Positions 1-10,245 are shown, counted from the first letter of the stretch. The stretch is 64,000 bases of DNA from CAYWBU01 sp942491525 (GCA_942491525.1 CALOBW010000044.1:1-64000), one strand, 5' to 3'. Notes: generated by a model not told the origin, from the letters alone. Numbers and translations are program-made.

Positions 1-333
1 CGCGACACCTTCCACCTCAGACTGCTCGATTCCGCCCCCGGCGATAAACCCCTTGAAATCGCAATGAACAATCTCAAGGCGATCTTCTTTGTTAAAACTT
101 TTGAAGGCGATGCCAGCTACAATGAACGCAAAACCTTCATGCCGGGCGAAAAGGCCTACGGCAAAAAGATCAATGTCTCCTTCTGCGACGGTGAATCAAT
201 GGACTGCACCAGCACGGCCTACAACCTCGACCGCACCGGCTTCTTCATGTACCCAGTCGACAGCAAGAGCAACAATGAAAGGATCTTTGCCATTTCAAGC
301 TGCATCACCAACTTGGAAGAGCTGACCATGTGA
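1..333 (+). CDS. C-terminal part of an unknown protein (DUF6982-like), cut by window start
   Basis: The frame is open from the first base, so the start lies outside the window; 110 codons are visible. The segment LKAIFFVKTFEG, then a basic GKK-type strand, and near the end GFFMYPVDSKSNN with a closing hydrophobic stretch, resembles a small beta-rich domain found at the C-terminus of signalling and PilZ-associated proteins of Deltaproteobacteria (DUF6982-like). That resemblance is from memory of the motif pattern, not a search. No catalytic motif is visible. The gene is followed by an 11-bp stem-loop and then by two receiver genes, which fits a signalling neighbourhood, but function is unknown. 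Confidence 0.6.
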   Translation, partial: RDTFHLRLLDSAPGDKPLEIAMNNLKAIFFVKTFEGDASYNERKTFMPGEKAYGKKINVSFCDGESMDCTSTAYNLDRTGFFMYPVDSKSNNERIFAISSCITNLEELTM

Positions 334-341
334 TCGCATGA

Positions 342-367
342 GTACGCAGAAATCTATTTCTGCGTAC
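342..367 (+). terminator. 11-bp perfect hairpin after the partial gene
   Basis: GTACGCAGAAA, a TCTA loop and the exact reverse complement form a hairpin 8 bases past the stop codon. No T tract follows, so it may be a weak or Rho-assisted terminator or an mRNA 3'-end stabiliser. Confidence 0.45.
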
Positions 368-416
368 CCTTGCAATTCAGCTTTTCTCAATTATCTTCAC
401 TGCTAGGAGTAGATTA

Positions 417-1091
417 GTGAAGATTTTGATTGCCACTTCCCAAGCCAACGGCCTGCTCGACCGATCCCTCAGAGAGTGGGGACACCAGCCAGTTCTCTGC
501 GGCAGCGGCCACGACGCAATCTACAGAATCATGCAGGCCGACCCGCCGGCCCTGGTTATCCTTGAACGCGACATGCCTCAACTCTCAGGCATCGAGATCT
601 GCCGCCACATCCGCAACAGCGACATCGAAAAACAACCCTACATCATTCTGATCACCCACCCCAACTACACCGACATGCTCAAGGGACTGGACGCCGGAGC
701 TGACGACTACATCTCCAAACCCATCAACCTGCAGGAGTTCAGGGCCCGCCTGGAGGCCGGCATCAGGGTAATCAGCCAGAAGGAGATCCGCACCGAAGAG
801 GTCAAGCTGCAGGGGGTCCTGGAGATGGCCGGCGCCATCTGCCATGAGATCAACCAGCCCCTGCAGGTCATCTCGGGCTACGCTGAAATGATCTGCGACA
901 AAATCCACAGCGACGACCCGCTCTACGGCAAGCTGACCGCCATCCGTGAAAGCGTCAGCCATCTGGGCATTATCAACCAGAAACTGATGAACATCGCCGA
1001 GTACAAGACCAAAGACTATCTGGGCAGCAAGAAGATTATCGATATCAACCAGTCCAGCACGGAGGCCACCCTATGGAGCGCAAAATCCTGA
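417..1091 (+). CDS. Degenerate receiver fused to a histidine-kinase dimerisation domain, no ATPase domain
   Basis: 224 aa starting at GTG, with AGGAG just upstream. Residues 1-120 form a response-regulator receiver with Thr80 and Lys101 in place. The usual acidic pair near the N-terminus is missing (ILIATSQ), and the phosphoacceptor position is Glu50 (ERDMP) instead of Asp. Residues about 130-200 look like a HisKA/DHp helix pair with an H box CHEINQP (His143). No HATPase domain follows. The gene overlaps the next receiver gene by 19 bp, so the two are co-translated. Inference: a signalling scaffold or phosphotransfer partner with a receiver locked in an aspartyl-phosphate-like state. A similar REC-DHp protein, with an intact Asp, lies at 40600-41262. 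Confidence 0.8.
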   Translation: MKILIATSQANGLLDRSLREWGHQPVLCGSGHDAIYRIMQADPPALVILERDMPQLSGIEICRHIRNSDIEKQPYIILITHPNYTDMLKGLDAGADDYISKPINLQEFRARLEAGIRVISQKEIRTEEVKLQGVLEMAGAICHEINQPLQVISGYAEMICDKIHSDDPLYGKLTAIRESVSHLGIINQKLMNIAEYKTKDYLGSKKIIDINQSSTEATLWSAKS

Positions 1092-1456
1092 TTATCGACG
1101 ACGAGCCATCGATCCGCGTCATGCTGCAGGAGGCCTTCAGCGAAGAGGGCTACCAGCCCCGCGCCGCCGAGAGCGCCGAAGAGGCCCTGGCCATCCTCAA
1201 GGAGGAGAACTACTGGGTCATCTTCCTGGACCTCAACCTGCCGGGCATGAGCGGTGTCGAGCTCTGCCGCCAGATCCACCATGACCTGCCCATGGCCATC
1301 ATCCATGCCGTCACCGGCTACGCTTCGCTCTACGATCTGGTGGAGTGCCGCGAGGCCGGCTTCGACGACTACTTCACCAAACCGGTCGACCTGCACACCC
1401 TCTTCACCGCCGCCGAAGACGCCTTCACCAAGCTGGAGCGCTGGCGGGCGCGCTGA
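1073..1456 (+). CDS. Single-domain response regulator (CheY-like receiver)
   Basis: 127 aa, a complete receiver with nothing attached. The acidic pair DDE (residues 9-11), phosphoacceptor Asp53 (FLDLNLPG), Thr81 and Lys103 (TKP) are all present. The start lies inside the preceding REC-DHp gene, so the pair is translationally coupled. The intact receiver may exchange phosphate with the His143 of its neighbour. No output domain is visible, so it should act by protein contact. The partner kinase is not in this stretch. Confidence 0.85.
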   Translation: MERKILIIDDEPSIRVMLQEAFSEEGYQPRAAESAEEALAILKEENYWVIFLDLNLPGMSGVELCRQIHHDLPMAIIHAVTGYASLYDLVECREAGFDDYFTKPVDLHTLFTAAEDAFTKLERWRAR

Positions 1457-1679
1457 GCGGGATCCGACCCAACCCCAAATCGATTACCGAAATAAGCCGC
1501 TTGACTGATGGTGAATCATAATCTAGATATAGATTATTAAATGTTTATTTTGAGGAGAGTCTATATAGCGTAACATTTAGTCGCCATAGCTCCCTCATGC
1601 TTCAGACGGTACTTGACCCAGGCTAATGTGCATCTCCTCGCATCAACCCGGGTCTGTGAATAATGCAATGTATTTTGAT

Positions 1680-1701
1680 GGGGAAGCCGATTGGCTTCCC
1701 C
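1680..1701 (-). terminator. 9-bp hairpin downstream of the acyl-CoA operon
   Basis: GGGGAAGCC, loop GATT, GGCTTCCCC lies 12 bases past the stop codon of the leftward operon. It lacks a clear T run on the minus strand, so termination efficiency is uncertain. The rest of the gap 1457-1679 is AT-rich and holds no gene that I can support. Confidence 0.5.
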
Positions 1702-1712
1702 GGTTACTTCGA

Positions 1713-2747
1713 TTAAGCCAAATCCATGGCAGCCAGATTCAGGCTGGCCTTGATCATATCCTTGAGCTGAGAGATCTTAACCGCCTCATCACGATTAAGC
1801 AGAGGCTCCATACGCTCGATGGTCAGACCCACACGGTAGGTGTCGGGTGAAACCAGCAGCATGGGAGTACCGCTCTCCTCAACCCTGGCAACAATGTTGG
1901 CCGGGGGCAGGATGTTGTTGGTCAGGATAATGCCGGCCACATTACTCTCCAGGGCGGCCAGAATCATGTCGGTACGGTCACCGCCGGTGATAACCAGGGT
2001 ATCCTCCTTCTTGAGGATAGCACGCTGCACGGCGATATCGCCGGAGAGGGCTCCGATGAAGATATTCTTGACGCGACGGTCGAGCTGATCCTCAGCGGTC
2101 AGCACCTTGGCAAAGAGGATATCGCTCAAGTGCTTGAGGTTGTAGTAACCCAGGTCGTCATGGCGCGGCATGACACCCAGCACGGTCAGACCCATGGCCT
2201 CGATCTTGGGCAGGCAGGTCATCTCAAAATCCTCTTTATCGTGAACCTTGTTGATGATGACGCCGGTCAGCTTGACGCCGGTCTGCTCCACAAACTGCTT
2301 GGTGAAAGCGGCATCATCCATGATGACGTTATCGTCGCCGCCGATGACCATAATCATCTCGGCGTCCAGATCGCGTGCCAGGCTCAGGGCGTCCAGATTG
2401 ACTGAGAGACCGTAGGAGACCTCCTTGCCGGCCTCAACCAGCAGCACCTGACGATCCTGCTCCATCTTTGCGGCCATTGAAGCCACCTTCTCTTTGATGC
2501 TCTCGGCATTGTAGGCATAAGCGAGCTTGGAATGATCAAAGCCCAGGCTCATGTCCTCAACGTCCATATCGTACAGATTGGCCATCAGGGCGGCATCATG
2601 ATCCCAAAGTTTCTTCTTGCTGTAGAAGAGACGATCACCGAAAGGCTTCAGGTAACCAACCTTCTTATCCAGAACCTCTGCCAAACCAACGGCGACACTT
2701 GTTTTGCCGACACCGGCCCTCAATGAAGCTATCACAAATCTTTTCAT
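1713..2747 (-). CDS. DRTGG-domain protein with BioD-like P-loop N-terminus (Pta N-domain type)
   Basis: 344 aa. The N-terminal 200 residues are a dethiobiotin-synthetase-like P-loop domain (SLRAGVGKTSVAVG at residues 8-21), followed by a DRTGG-type domain containing the TGGDRTDMILAAL motif. This is the arrangement found in the N-terminal, non-catalytic part of long phosphotransacetylases; the acetyl/butyryl-transferase domain itself is absent. A good ribosome-binding site (AAGGAG) precedes the ATG. It is the last gene of a three-gene operon with an ADP-forming CoA ligase and a CoA hydrolase/transferase. Inference: a regulatory or sensing subunit for acyl-CoA/acyl-phosphate metabolism, not an enzyme of biotin synthesis. 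Confidence 0.8.
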   Translation of the reverse strand: MKRFVIASLRAGVGKTSVAVGLAEVLDKKVGYLKPFGDRLFYSKKKLWDHDAALMANLYDMDVEDMSLGFDHSKLAYAYNAESIKEKVASMAAKMEQDRQVLLVEAGKEVSYGLSVNLDALSLARDLDAEMIMVIGGDDNVIMDDAAFTKQFVEQTGVKLTGVIINKVHDKEDFEMTCLPKIEAMGLTVLGVMPRHDDLGYYNLKHLSDILFAKVLTAEDQLDRRVKNIFIGALSGDIAVQRAILKKEDTLVITGGDRTDMILAALESNVAGIILTNNILPPANIVARVEESGTPMLLVSPDTYRVGLTIERMEPLLNRDEAVKISQLKDMIKASLNLAAMDLA

Positions 2748-2766
2748 CTATGTCTCCTTTATCAAC

Positions 2767-4860
2767 CTAGGAAAGTAGAATTCTAACATCAACCGCTTTG
2801 ACGCCATCCTCGCAAACATTCAACGGATTGATTTCAATATCCGCAATGCTCGGGCACTTGGCTATCAATGCACCTAATTTTACTATAACATCAATCATTG
2901 ATGCCATATCTTTCTTCTTCTCGCCACGAACCCCCAGCAGCAGCGGATAAACTCGGGTCTCCTTGATCATTTTCTTGATCTCACGCTTGCTGAGCGGCCA
3001 GGACCTGAAGGCAACATCCTTCATGACCTCAACGTAGATACCGCCCATGCCGAACATGATCACCGGCCCGAAGATCGGATCCTTGCGGGCACCGATGATG
3101 GTTTCAACATCCAGTGTGAGCATCTCGGCAATCTCAACGCCCTTGATATTGGCATCCGGATTGTAGGCCTTGCAGCGCTGCATGATGGCCTGGTAGGCAT
3201 CCATAACCTCTTCGCGATCCTCCAGGTTCAGGGCCACGCCGCCGGCATCACTCTTGTGGATAATATCCTTGGAGACGATCTTCATGACCACCGGGTAGCC
3301 CATCTTCTCGGCCGCCTCAACGGCCTCTTCAAGGTTGCGGGCCACGACTGAGCCGGGAATCGGAATACCGGCAATCTCCATCATGCTGCGGGCCTCTTCG
3401 GCCAGCAGGAAGTGACGATTCTCGCTGAGGGCACCCTGACAGATGGCCTCGACGGCCGCCACATCGATGTCGGCATCCACATACTCTTCGCTCTCATTCT
3501 TGAGGTAGCGCTGGTACTGGGTCAACTTGCCCAGACAGGATACGGCCTCATAGACGTCGCCGAAGACCGGCACGTTCTCGCGGCTCAGCTTGGAGGTGGC
3601 GTTTTCGATATCCTCACCGCCCACGATGGCGAAGAGGATCGGCTTGCCGGCCTCTTTGTAGTTGGCATAGTTGCGGGCCAGAACCTTTTCCAGGTCTTCG
3701 GCCAGGAAGGTTGAGGTCTCGCAGTAGAGCGCCATGGAGGAGCCGATCTCGTCATTCTTGAGGGCCACATCCAGGGCGGCGTCATACTCGGGTCCGGCGG
3801 CGCCGCCGGTGATGTCAACCGGGTTCTTGGTGGAGCCGAAGCTCGGAGTTACCGGCGAGAACATCTCCTTGAGGCGCTCATGGTCGTCATAGAGGGCGAT
3901 GTCATACTTCTCGCAGGCGTCGGTGGCCATAACGCCGATGCCGCCGCCGTTGGTGATGATGACCGACTTGTCGGTGGTGGGCATGGGGGAGTTGGCCAGG
4001 TACTTGCTCCAGTTGAAGGCCTCGTCGATGTTCTCGGCTCTGAGAACACCGTACTGCTTCAGAATTGCATCCGTCACATCATCGGCACCGGCCAATGAAC
4101 CTGTGTGGGAGGCAGCCGCAGCGGCACCACGTTTGGAGCGGCCGGACTTGATAACCACGACCGGCTTATGCTTGGTGGCAACTTTGACGGCCTCGATGAA
4201 GCGCTGGCCGTTCTTGATGCCCTCGATGTACATCAGGATGACCTTGGTGTTATCGTCGTAGGTCAGGTACTCGAGCAGGTCGGCCTCATCGATGTCACTC
4301 TTATTACCGACGGAAACGATAGAAGAGATACCGATATTCTCAACCTTGGTCTTGCCGATCATGGCCAGACCGAGAGCACCGCTCTGGGTTACGATGGAAA
4401 CACTGCCGGGCAGGATCTTGCCGGGACCGAAGGTGCAGTCCAGGTTGACGCCGGCGGAGTAGAGACCGAAGATGTTGGGGCCGATAATGCGCATGCCGTG
4501 CTCATTGGCATACTTGACAATCTGCTTCTCCTCCTCAATGTTGCCGACCTCAGAAAAGCCCGAGGTGATAATCAGGTTGTACTTGGCGCCCTTCTTACAG
4601 GCCTCCTTGACCGAGTCAAAGACGAACTTGGCCGGGATGGTGGTACAGACCAGATCAACCTCGCCCTCGATCTCATCCAGTGAACGGTAGACCGGCAAAC
4701 CGAGGATCTCGCCGCCAGACGGGTTGACGGGATAGATCTTACCCTTGTAACCGCTCAGGATGATGTTGCGCACGACCGTGTGACCGATCTTGTGCATATC
4801 CCGGGAGGCTCCGATAACCGCGACGCTGCGCGGCTCAAACAGATACTTGATACTACTCAT
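2767..4860 (-). CDS. ADP-forming acetate/acyl-CoA ligase, fused alpha and beta subunits
   Basis: 697 aa. It interconverts acyl-CoA + ADP + Pi with organic acid + ATP + CoA, so it can conserve energy from acyl-CoA. In order: a CoA-binding Rossmann domain (VAVIGASRD near residue 14), succinyl-CoA-ligase-like domains with VTQSGALG and the SHTGSLAGAD segment carrying the candidate phospho-histidine, and a C-terminal ATP-grasp domain with the GYPVVMKI and HKSDAGGV motifs. AGGAG precedes the ATG. It lies 13 bp downstream of the CoA hydrolase/transferase gene and 19 bp upstream of the DRTGG gene. No acetyltransferase domain is attached here; one sits on the neighbouring enzyme instead. Confidence 0.92.
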   Translation of the reverse strand: MSSIKYLFEPRSVAVIGASRDMHKIGHTVVRNIILSGYKGKIYPVNPSGGEILGLPVYRSLDEIEGEVDLVCTTIPAKFVFDSVKEACKKGAKYNLIITSGFSEVGNIEEEKQIVKYANEHGMRIIGPNIFGLYSAGVNLDCTFGPGKILPGSVSIVTQSGALGLAMIGKTKVENIGISSIVSVGNKSDIDEADLLEYLTYDDNTKVILMYIEGIKNGQRFIEAVKVATKHKPVVVIKSGRSKRGAAAAASHTGSLAGADDVTDAILKQYGVLRAENIDEAFNWSKYLANSPMPTTDKSVIITNGGGIGVMATDACEKYDIALYDDHERLKEMFSPVTPSFGSTKNPVDITGGAAGPEYDAALDVALKNDEIGSSMALYCETSTFLAEDLEKVLARNYANYKEAGKPILFAIVGGEDIENATSKLSRENVPVFGDVYEAVSCLGKLTQYQRYLKNESEEYVDADIDVAAVEAICQGALSENRHFLLAEEARSMMEIAGIPIPGSVVARNLEEAVEAAEKMGYPVVMKIVSKDIIHKSDAGGVALNLEDREEVMDAYQAIMQRCKAYNPDANIKGVEIAEMLTLDVETIIGARKDPIFGPVIMFGMGGIYVEVMKDVAFRSWPLSKREIKKMIKETRVYPLLLGVRGEKKKDMASMIDVIVKLGALIAKCPSIADIEINPLNVCEDGVKAVDVRILLS

Positions 4861-4873
4861 CTACTATCTCCTC

Positions 4874-6766
4874 TTAGATATCTCTAAAGGCCAGCTTCAA
4901 CTCGAAGCAGCCTTCGGATCTGCGTTTTTCTATGTCGAAGCCCCCGTTCTCGAAGAGCTTCATCATGGGCCGGTTCTCAACCAGCACCTCGGCCGTAAAG
5001 CCCAGCAGGCCGTCGTGCCGGGCCAGGTAGGTCAGATAGCTCAGCAGCTCGGTGCCAATACCGCGCCCCTGCCACTCATCACTGACCACCACGGCCACCT
5101 CGGCCGTATGGGTGTTGCTGTCGATGCCGTACTGACCGATACCGACAATGATCTCGCGATTCTCCTCCTCAACCACCGCCAGCATGACCATCTCCTTGGT
5201 GTAGTCGATGACCACAAAGTCCTGCAGGCGCTCATGGGGCATGTCCTTGCGCTTGGAGATGAAGCGCCTGAAGAGGCTGCGGTCGGAGAGGGTGTAGAAG
5301 AAGTCCTTGACCGCCGGCTCGTCGCGGAAACGCACCGGGCGCAGCTTGAGGTCCAGTTTGGCCTTGGTGCGGCGGTAGGTCTCGAGCTTTTCGGGATACT
5401 CGCCGCGCTTACCCGGAATGAAGGCCTGATCCTCATAGATCAGCTTCTGGCGCTTGGCCTCCTCGATCAGTTCGGGGCGGAAGCGCGGATGCGCAATGGC
5501 GATCAGATCCATGGCACGCTCGCGGATATTCTTGCCGTGCAGGTAGGCGATGCCGAACTCGGTGACCACGTAGTGGATGTCGCCGCGGGTCAGCGAAACT
5601 CCCGACCCCTGACTCAAGAGCGGAACGATTCTTGAAACCTTGCCGTCATTGGTGGTGGAGCGGAAGGCCAGGATGGTCTTGCCGTTAGGCGAAAGAATGG
5701 TGCCACGCATGAAGTCGGCATGGCCGCCGATGCCGCTGTAGAAATACTGTCCCAGCGACTCGGATGAGGACTGGCCGGTCAGGTCGATCTGCAGGGCGGT
5801 GTTGATGGCCACCATATGCTCCTGGCGGGCAATGTTGAGCGGGTTGTTGGTATAGTCGATGGGGCGAAACTCAATCGAGGGGTTATCGTGCAGGTCACGA
5901 TAGGTTGCCTCGGTCCCCATACAAAAAGCCGCGACAGTCTTGCCGCGGTCGATGGTCTTACGGGAGTTGTCGATGACACCCTTGCGCATCAGCTCCAGAA
6001 TACCGTCGCTGAGCAGCTCGGTGTGCACGCCCAGATGCTTCTTGCCGTCCAGAGATTTAAGGATGGCGTTGGGCACCGAGCCGTAGCCCACCTGAATGGT
6101 GTCGCCGTCCTGAACGATCTGGGCCACATAGTTGCCGATACGGTCGGCAATGTGGTCCGGCACGCTGGGCTGATACTCCAGCAGCGGCTCATCGTGGGGC
6201 ACCAGATAGTCGATCTCGTTGGCATGCAGGAAGGTGTCGCCATGTACGCGCGGCATGTTTTTGTTGACCTGGGCAATCACCAGCTTGGCGTTGTTGACGG
6301 CCGCCTTGACGATGTCGACGCTGATGCCGAGACTCATGTAGCCGTACTTGTCGGGTTCAGAGACCTGGATCAGAGCCACATCCATGCGTTCCATGCCGCG
6401 TTCAAAAAGTTTGGGCACCTGGGAGAGAAAGAGCGGCGTGTAGTCGGCCAGCCCCTCATTGACAGCCGTGCGGGTATTGCTGCCCACGAAGAAGGAGTTC
6501 AAACGGAAGTTGCGTTTGAACTTCTCCTGGGTATAGGGCGCCACGCCCAGGGTCCAGACGTGGAAAATTTCGGTATCATAAAAGGCCTTGGGATGACGGT
6601 CGACATATTCGGTCAGGGCGCCCACCAGAAAGTGGGGCTCGCCGCAGGCCGTGCCGATAAAAATGCGATCACCACGATGGATGTGCTGAAAAATCTGATC
6701 CAACGGGACAAACTTGTCCGGATAACTATTTTGCAGCCCACTCAAAGGTGTACCTTCAGTTGTCAT
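4874..6766 (-). CDS. Acetyl-CoA hydrolase/CoA-transferase fused to a C-terminal GNAT acetyltransferase
   Basis: 630 aa from the ATG preceded by GAGGTAGTG; a longer reading frame starts 13 codons earlier but has no ribosome-binding site. Residues 1-430 match the acetyl-CoA hydrolase/transferase family (GDRIFIGTACGEPHFL near the N-terminus; GQYFYSGIGGHADFMRG and LSQGSGVSLTRGDIHYVVTE-like segments further on). Residues about 455-630 are a GNAT domain with the acetyl-CoA loop DEWQGRGIGTEL. It is the first gene of the operon, 35 bp downstream of a sigma-54-type promoter. Known of the families: CoA transfer between acyl groups, and lysine N-acetylation by GNAT. Inference: the attached GNAT may acetylate the adjacent CoA ligase or the enzyme itself. 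Confidence 0.9.
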   Translation of the reverse strand: MTTEGTPLSGLQNSYPDKFVPLDQIFQHIHRGDRIFIGTACGEPHFLVGALTEYVDRHPKAFYDTEIFHVWTLGVAPYTQEKFKRNFRLNSFFVGSNTRTAVNEGLADYTPLFLSQVPKLFERGMERMDVALIQVSEPDKYGYMSLGISVDIVKAAVNNAKLVIAQVNKNMPRVHGDTFLHANEIDYLVPHDEPLLEYQPSVPDHIADRIGNYVAQIVQDGDTIQVGYGSVPNAILKSLDGKKHLGVHTELLSDGILELMRKGVIDNSRKTIDRGKTVAAFCMGTEATYRDLHDNPSIEFRPIDYTNNPLNIARQEHMVAINTALQIDLTGQSSSESLGQYFYSGIGGHADFMRGTILSPNGKTILAFRSTTNDGKVSRIVPLLSQGSGVSLTRGDIHYVVTEFGIAYLHGKNIRERAMDLIAIAHPRFRPELIEEAKRQKLIYEDQAFIPGKRGEYPEKLETYRRTKAKLDLKLRPVRFRDEPAVKDFFYTLSDRSLFRRFISKRKDMPHERLQDFVVIDYTKEMVMLAVVEEENREIIVGIGQYGIDSNTHTAEVAVVVSDEWQGRGIGTELLSYLTYLARHDGLLGFTAEVLVENRPMMKLFENGGFDIEKRRSEGCFELKLAFRDI

Positions 6767-6800
6767 CACTACCTCACGAGATATTTTACGCGCCCCTATT

Positions 6801-6816
6801 ATCAAGATTGGTGCCA
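6801..6816 (-). promoter_or_regulatory. Sigma-54 (-24/-12) promoter of the acyl-CoA operon
   Basis: Read on the minus strand: TGGCACCAATCTTGAT, which fits TGGCAC-N5-TTGC except for A at the last invariant base. The predicted start of transcription near 6790 leaves a leader of about 24 nt before the ATG at 6766. A sigma-54 activator gene lies directly upstream. Confidence 0.6.
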
Positions 6817-6913
6817 GCCACTGGATAAGTGTTCATAAAATTTTAACCAGCCTATATCCGGGCGCTTATCGAGGCGGCAATTATTTTAGTCATCCAACAA
6901 AACTAACCGGCAA

Positions 6914-6960
6914 GTGTTAAATTTACACTATTGTAAATTTACACATATGTAAACTTTACA
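6914..6960. promoter_or_regulatory. Three tandem dyads, likely binding sites of the sigma-54 activator
   Basis: Three evenly spaced elements share the half-site TGTAAA: TGTTAAATTTACA (6915-6927), TGTAAATTTACA (6932-6943, perfect) and TGTAAACTTTACA (6948-6960, perfect around one base). Their centres are about 16.5 bp apart. They lie about 125-170 bp upstream of the predicted sigma-54 transcription start, the usual place for enhancer sites, and abut the stop codon of the activator gene. Confidence 0.6.
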
Positions 6961-8775
<1,815 letters not shown>

Positions 8776-8847
8776 CTACCTCTTACATAACCTTATAGGG
8801 CGATGAAATAAAGTTAGATTTTTTTATGGTAATAATAGATAAAAACC

Positions 8848-9120
8848 CTACCCGCAGCCACAGGAGGCGTTCTCCTTACCCTTCAGCCAGACACTGATGA
8901 TATACTCGGCGCAGCCCACCCCGGGATCAACGCTGAGCGCGCCGGCCGGACAGTTGAGGGCGCAGGCGCCGCACTCCATGCAGGCATCCAGATCAACCAC
9001 AACCGCCTTTTGATTCCGCATCTCGAAGACCCGGTGCGGACAGACCGCATGACACTGCCGGCAGCCGATGCACTTCTCAGAATCAAGCTGCAAGGTAACC
9101 ACGCCCTTCAGATATCTCAT
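8848..9120 (-). CDS. hgcB: HgcB, 2[4Fe-4S] ferredoxin of mercury methylation
   Basis: 90 aa. Two CxxCxxCxxxC clusters (Cys17-27 and Cys47-57), an additional conserved Cys70 in DPGVGCAEY, and a C-terminal Cys pair (CGCG, Cys87 and Cys89). The extra Cys and the C-terminal thiols distinguish HgcB from ordinary ferredoxins. Known role: electron donor to the corrinoid of HgcA and thiol ligand for Hg(II) in methylmercury formation. Its ATG overlaps the hgcA stop by 4 bp (ATGA), so the pair is coupled. The C-terminus is CGCG rather than the vicinal CC seen in some species. Confidence 0.93.
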   Translation of the reverse strand: MRYLKGVVTLQLDSEKCIGCRQCHAVCPHRVFEMRNQKAVVVDLDACMECGACALNCPAGALSVDPGVGCAEYIISVWLKGKENASCGCG

Positions 9121-10226
9121 AGGACCCCCGCCGCCAGCCAGCCGAGCATCCCCACCAGCATCAGGAGCGCCTGCAGCGGCATATAGCGCCGCATCTCCTT
9201 CTCGACCCCGCTGGGCGAGGTGAAGGTGGATGAGCCGGTAAAGTTCATGGCCAGGAAGGAGCAGATCGCCAGCAGCATCAGCAGCAGCCCCAGCCGCCCG
9301 ACATGACTGCTGTCCAGACCGAGCACCGGGCCGATGCCCAGCAGCAGGCCGCCCACCAAGCCCTTGAAGGCAAAGCTGCGCCCCGGCACGAACGGCAGCA
9401 GCGCCGGCACCACCACGGCCCCCAGAACTGCGGCCAGCAGCAGGGTGGCCAGCAGGGCCAGCGAACGCTGCAGCCAGAGGGCCGGAGCCACCACCGCCCC
9501 CAGCAGCAGCATAACCGGCAGGCCGATCAGGAGAGGCTTTCTGAGATTGAAGAGCTCCATGGGCGTCAGAATCAGGCGATCAAAGAAGTTGAAGCGCACC
9601 CGGCGCATGCCATCCTGAATGCCATCTTCCAGATAGCGCGGCAGATCCTCGGCCCTGACCGGCCCCCACTCAACCGTGAAGCCGGACCGTTTTTTGACCT
9701 CATGGGCCGCCACCCCATTGGCCCCCAGCTGGGGCAGGATCAACTTACGATGCTCGACCACATCCGTGAGCCCGCAGCCCTCGATGCGTTTAACCAGTTC
9801 ATCGGTGCCGAAGGTGCCCTTGCCGCCGGCGCACCAGACATTGATGCCGCGCGTATCCAGGATCAGAAGCCAGAGGTCATGGCCGCCCAATTGACGGCGC
9901 AGATGATCGAAGGTCAGCTTATAGTTGGCCGAGACCAGCACCCTTGAGAACTTATCCGGATCGCCGACGGCGTAGAGGCCGGGAGAGACGCGATAGTCAT
10001 TGCGCGCCGAGGTGGTGCGCGCCATGAAGCTGCCCCAACGGTCAACCGGATCAAGGGATGTCTTAATGCCGGGCACCGCTCCGGCCGGCGTCTGGATGAA
10101 ATGATCCACATAGGAACATAAGGTGTAGCCGGGCCGCTCATTAATGTCGGCGGGAGGTCCGGCCGGCGACCCGCAGCAGGGTTCGTCCCCACCACCATCA
10201 CAGCAGCAACTGTGCAGTTCTTCCAT
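9117..10226 (-). CDS. hgcA: HgcA, corrinoid methyltransferase of mercury methylation
   Basis: 369 aa from the ATG that follows AGGAGG by 5 bases; a start ten codons earlier has no such site. The N-terminal corrinoid-binding domain holds the HgcA signature NVWCAGGK (residues 129-136, with Cys132 as the lower cobalt ligand in the known family). About five membrane segments follow between residue 230 and the end, with the conserved loop NFTGSSTFTSPSGVEKEM. Known role: transfers a methyl group to Hg(II) together with HgcB. Unusual: the first 20 residues are Cys-rich (HSCCC and EPCCG; Cys7, 8, 9, 17, 18), which might bind mercury or another metal. Confidence 0.95.
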   Translation of the reverse strand: MEELHSCCCDGGGDEPCCGSPAGPPADINERPGYTLCSYVDHFIQTPAGAVPGIKTSLDPVDRWGSFMARTTSARNDYRVSPGLYAVGDPDKFSRVLVSANYKLTFDHLRRQLGGHDLWLLILDTRGINVWCAGGKGTFGTDELVKRIEGCGLTDVVEHRKLILPQLGANGVAAHEVKKRSGFTVEWGPVRAEDLPRYLEDGIQDGMRRVRFNFFDRLILTPMELFNLRKPLLIGLPVMLLLGAVVAPALWLQRSLALLATLLLAAVLGAVVVPALLPFVPGRSFAFKGLVGGLLLGIGPVLGLDSSHVGRLGLLLMLLAICSFLAMNFTGSSTFTSPSGVEKEMRRYMPLQALLMLVGMLGWLAAGVL

Positions 10227-10245
10227 AGCAACCTCCTGACTCACA

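Noticed and set aside
1713..2747. Second bioD gene
   Set aside because: The N-terminal P-loop resembles dethiobiotin synthetase, but a DRTGG domain follows and the gene is in an acyl-CoA operon. The true bioD is at 27465-28139.
4105..4683. Long open frame opposite the CoA ligase gene
   Set aside because: It is a shadow of the GC-rich ligase gene; it lacks a start site, promoter and any recognisable domain.
5816..6838. 340-codon open frame opposite the CoA transferase gene
   Set aside because: It is antisense to a gene with clear family motifs, and its translation is a low-complexity mix of Val, Gly, Asp and His.
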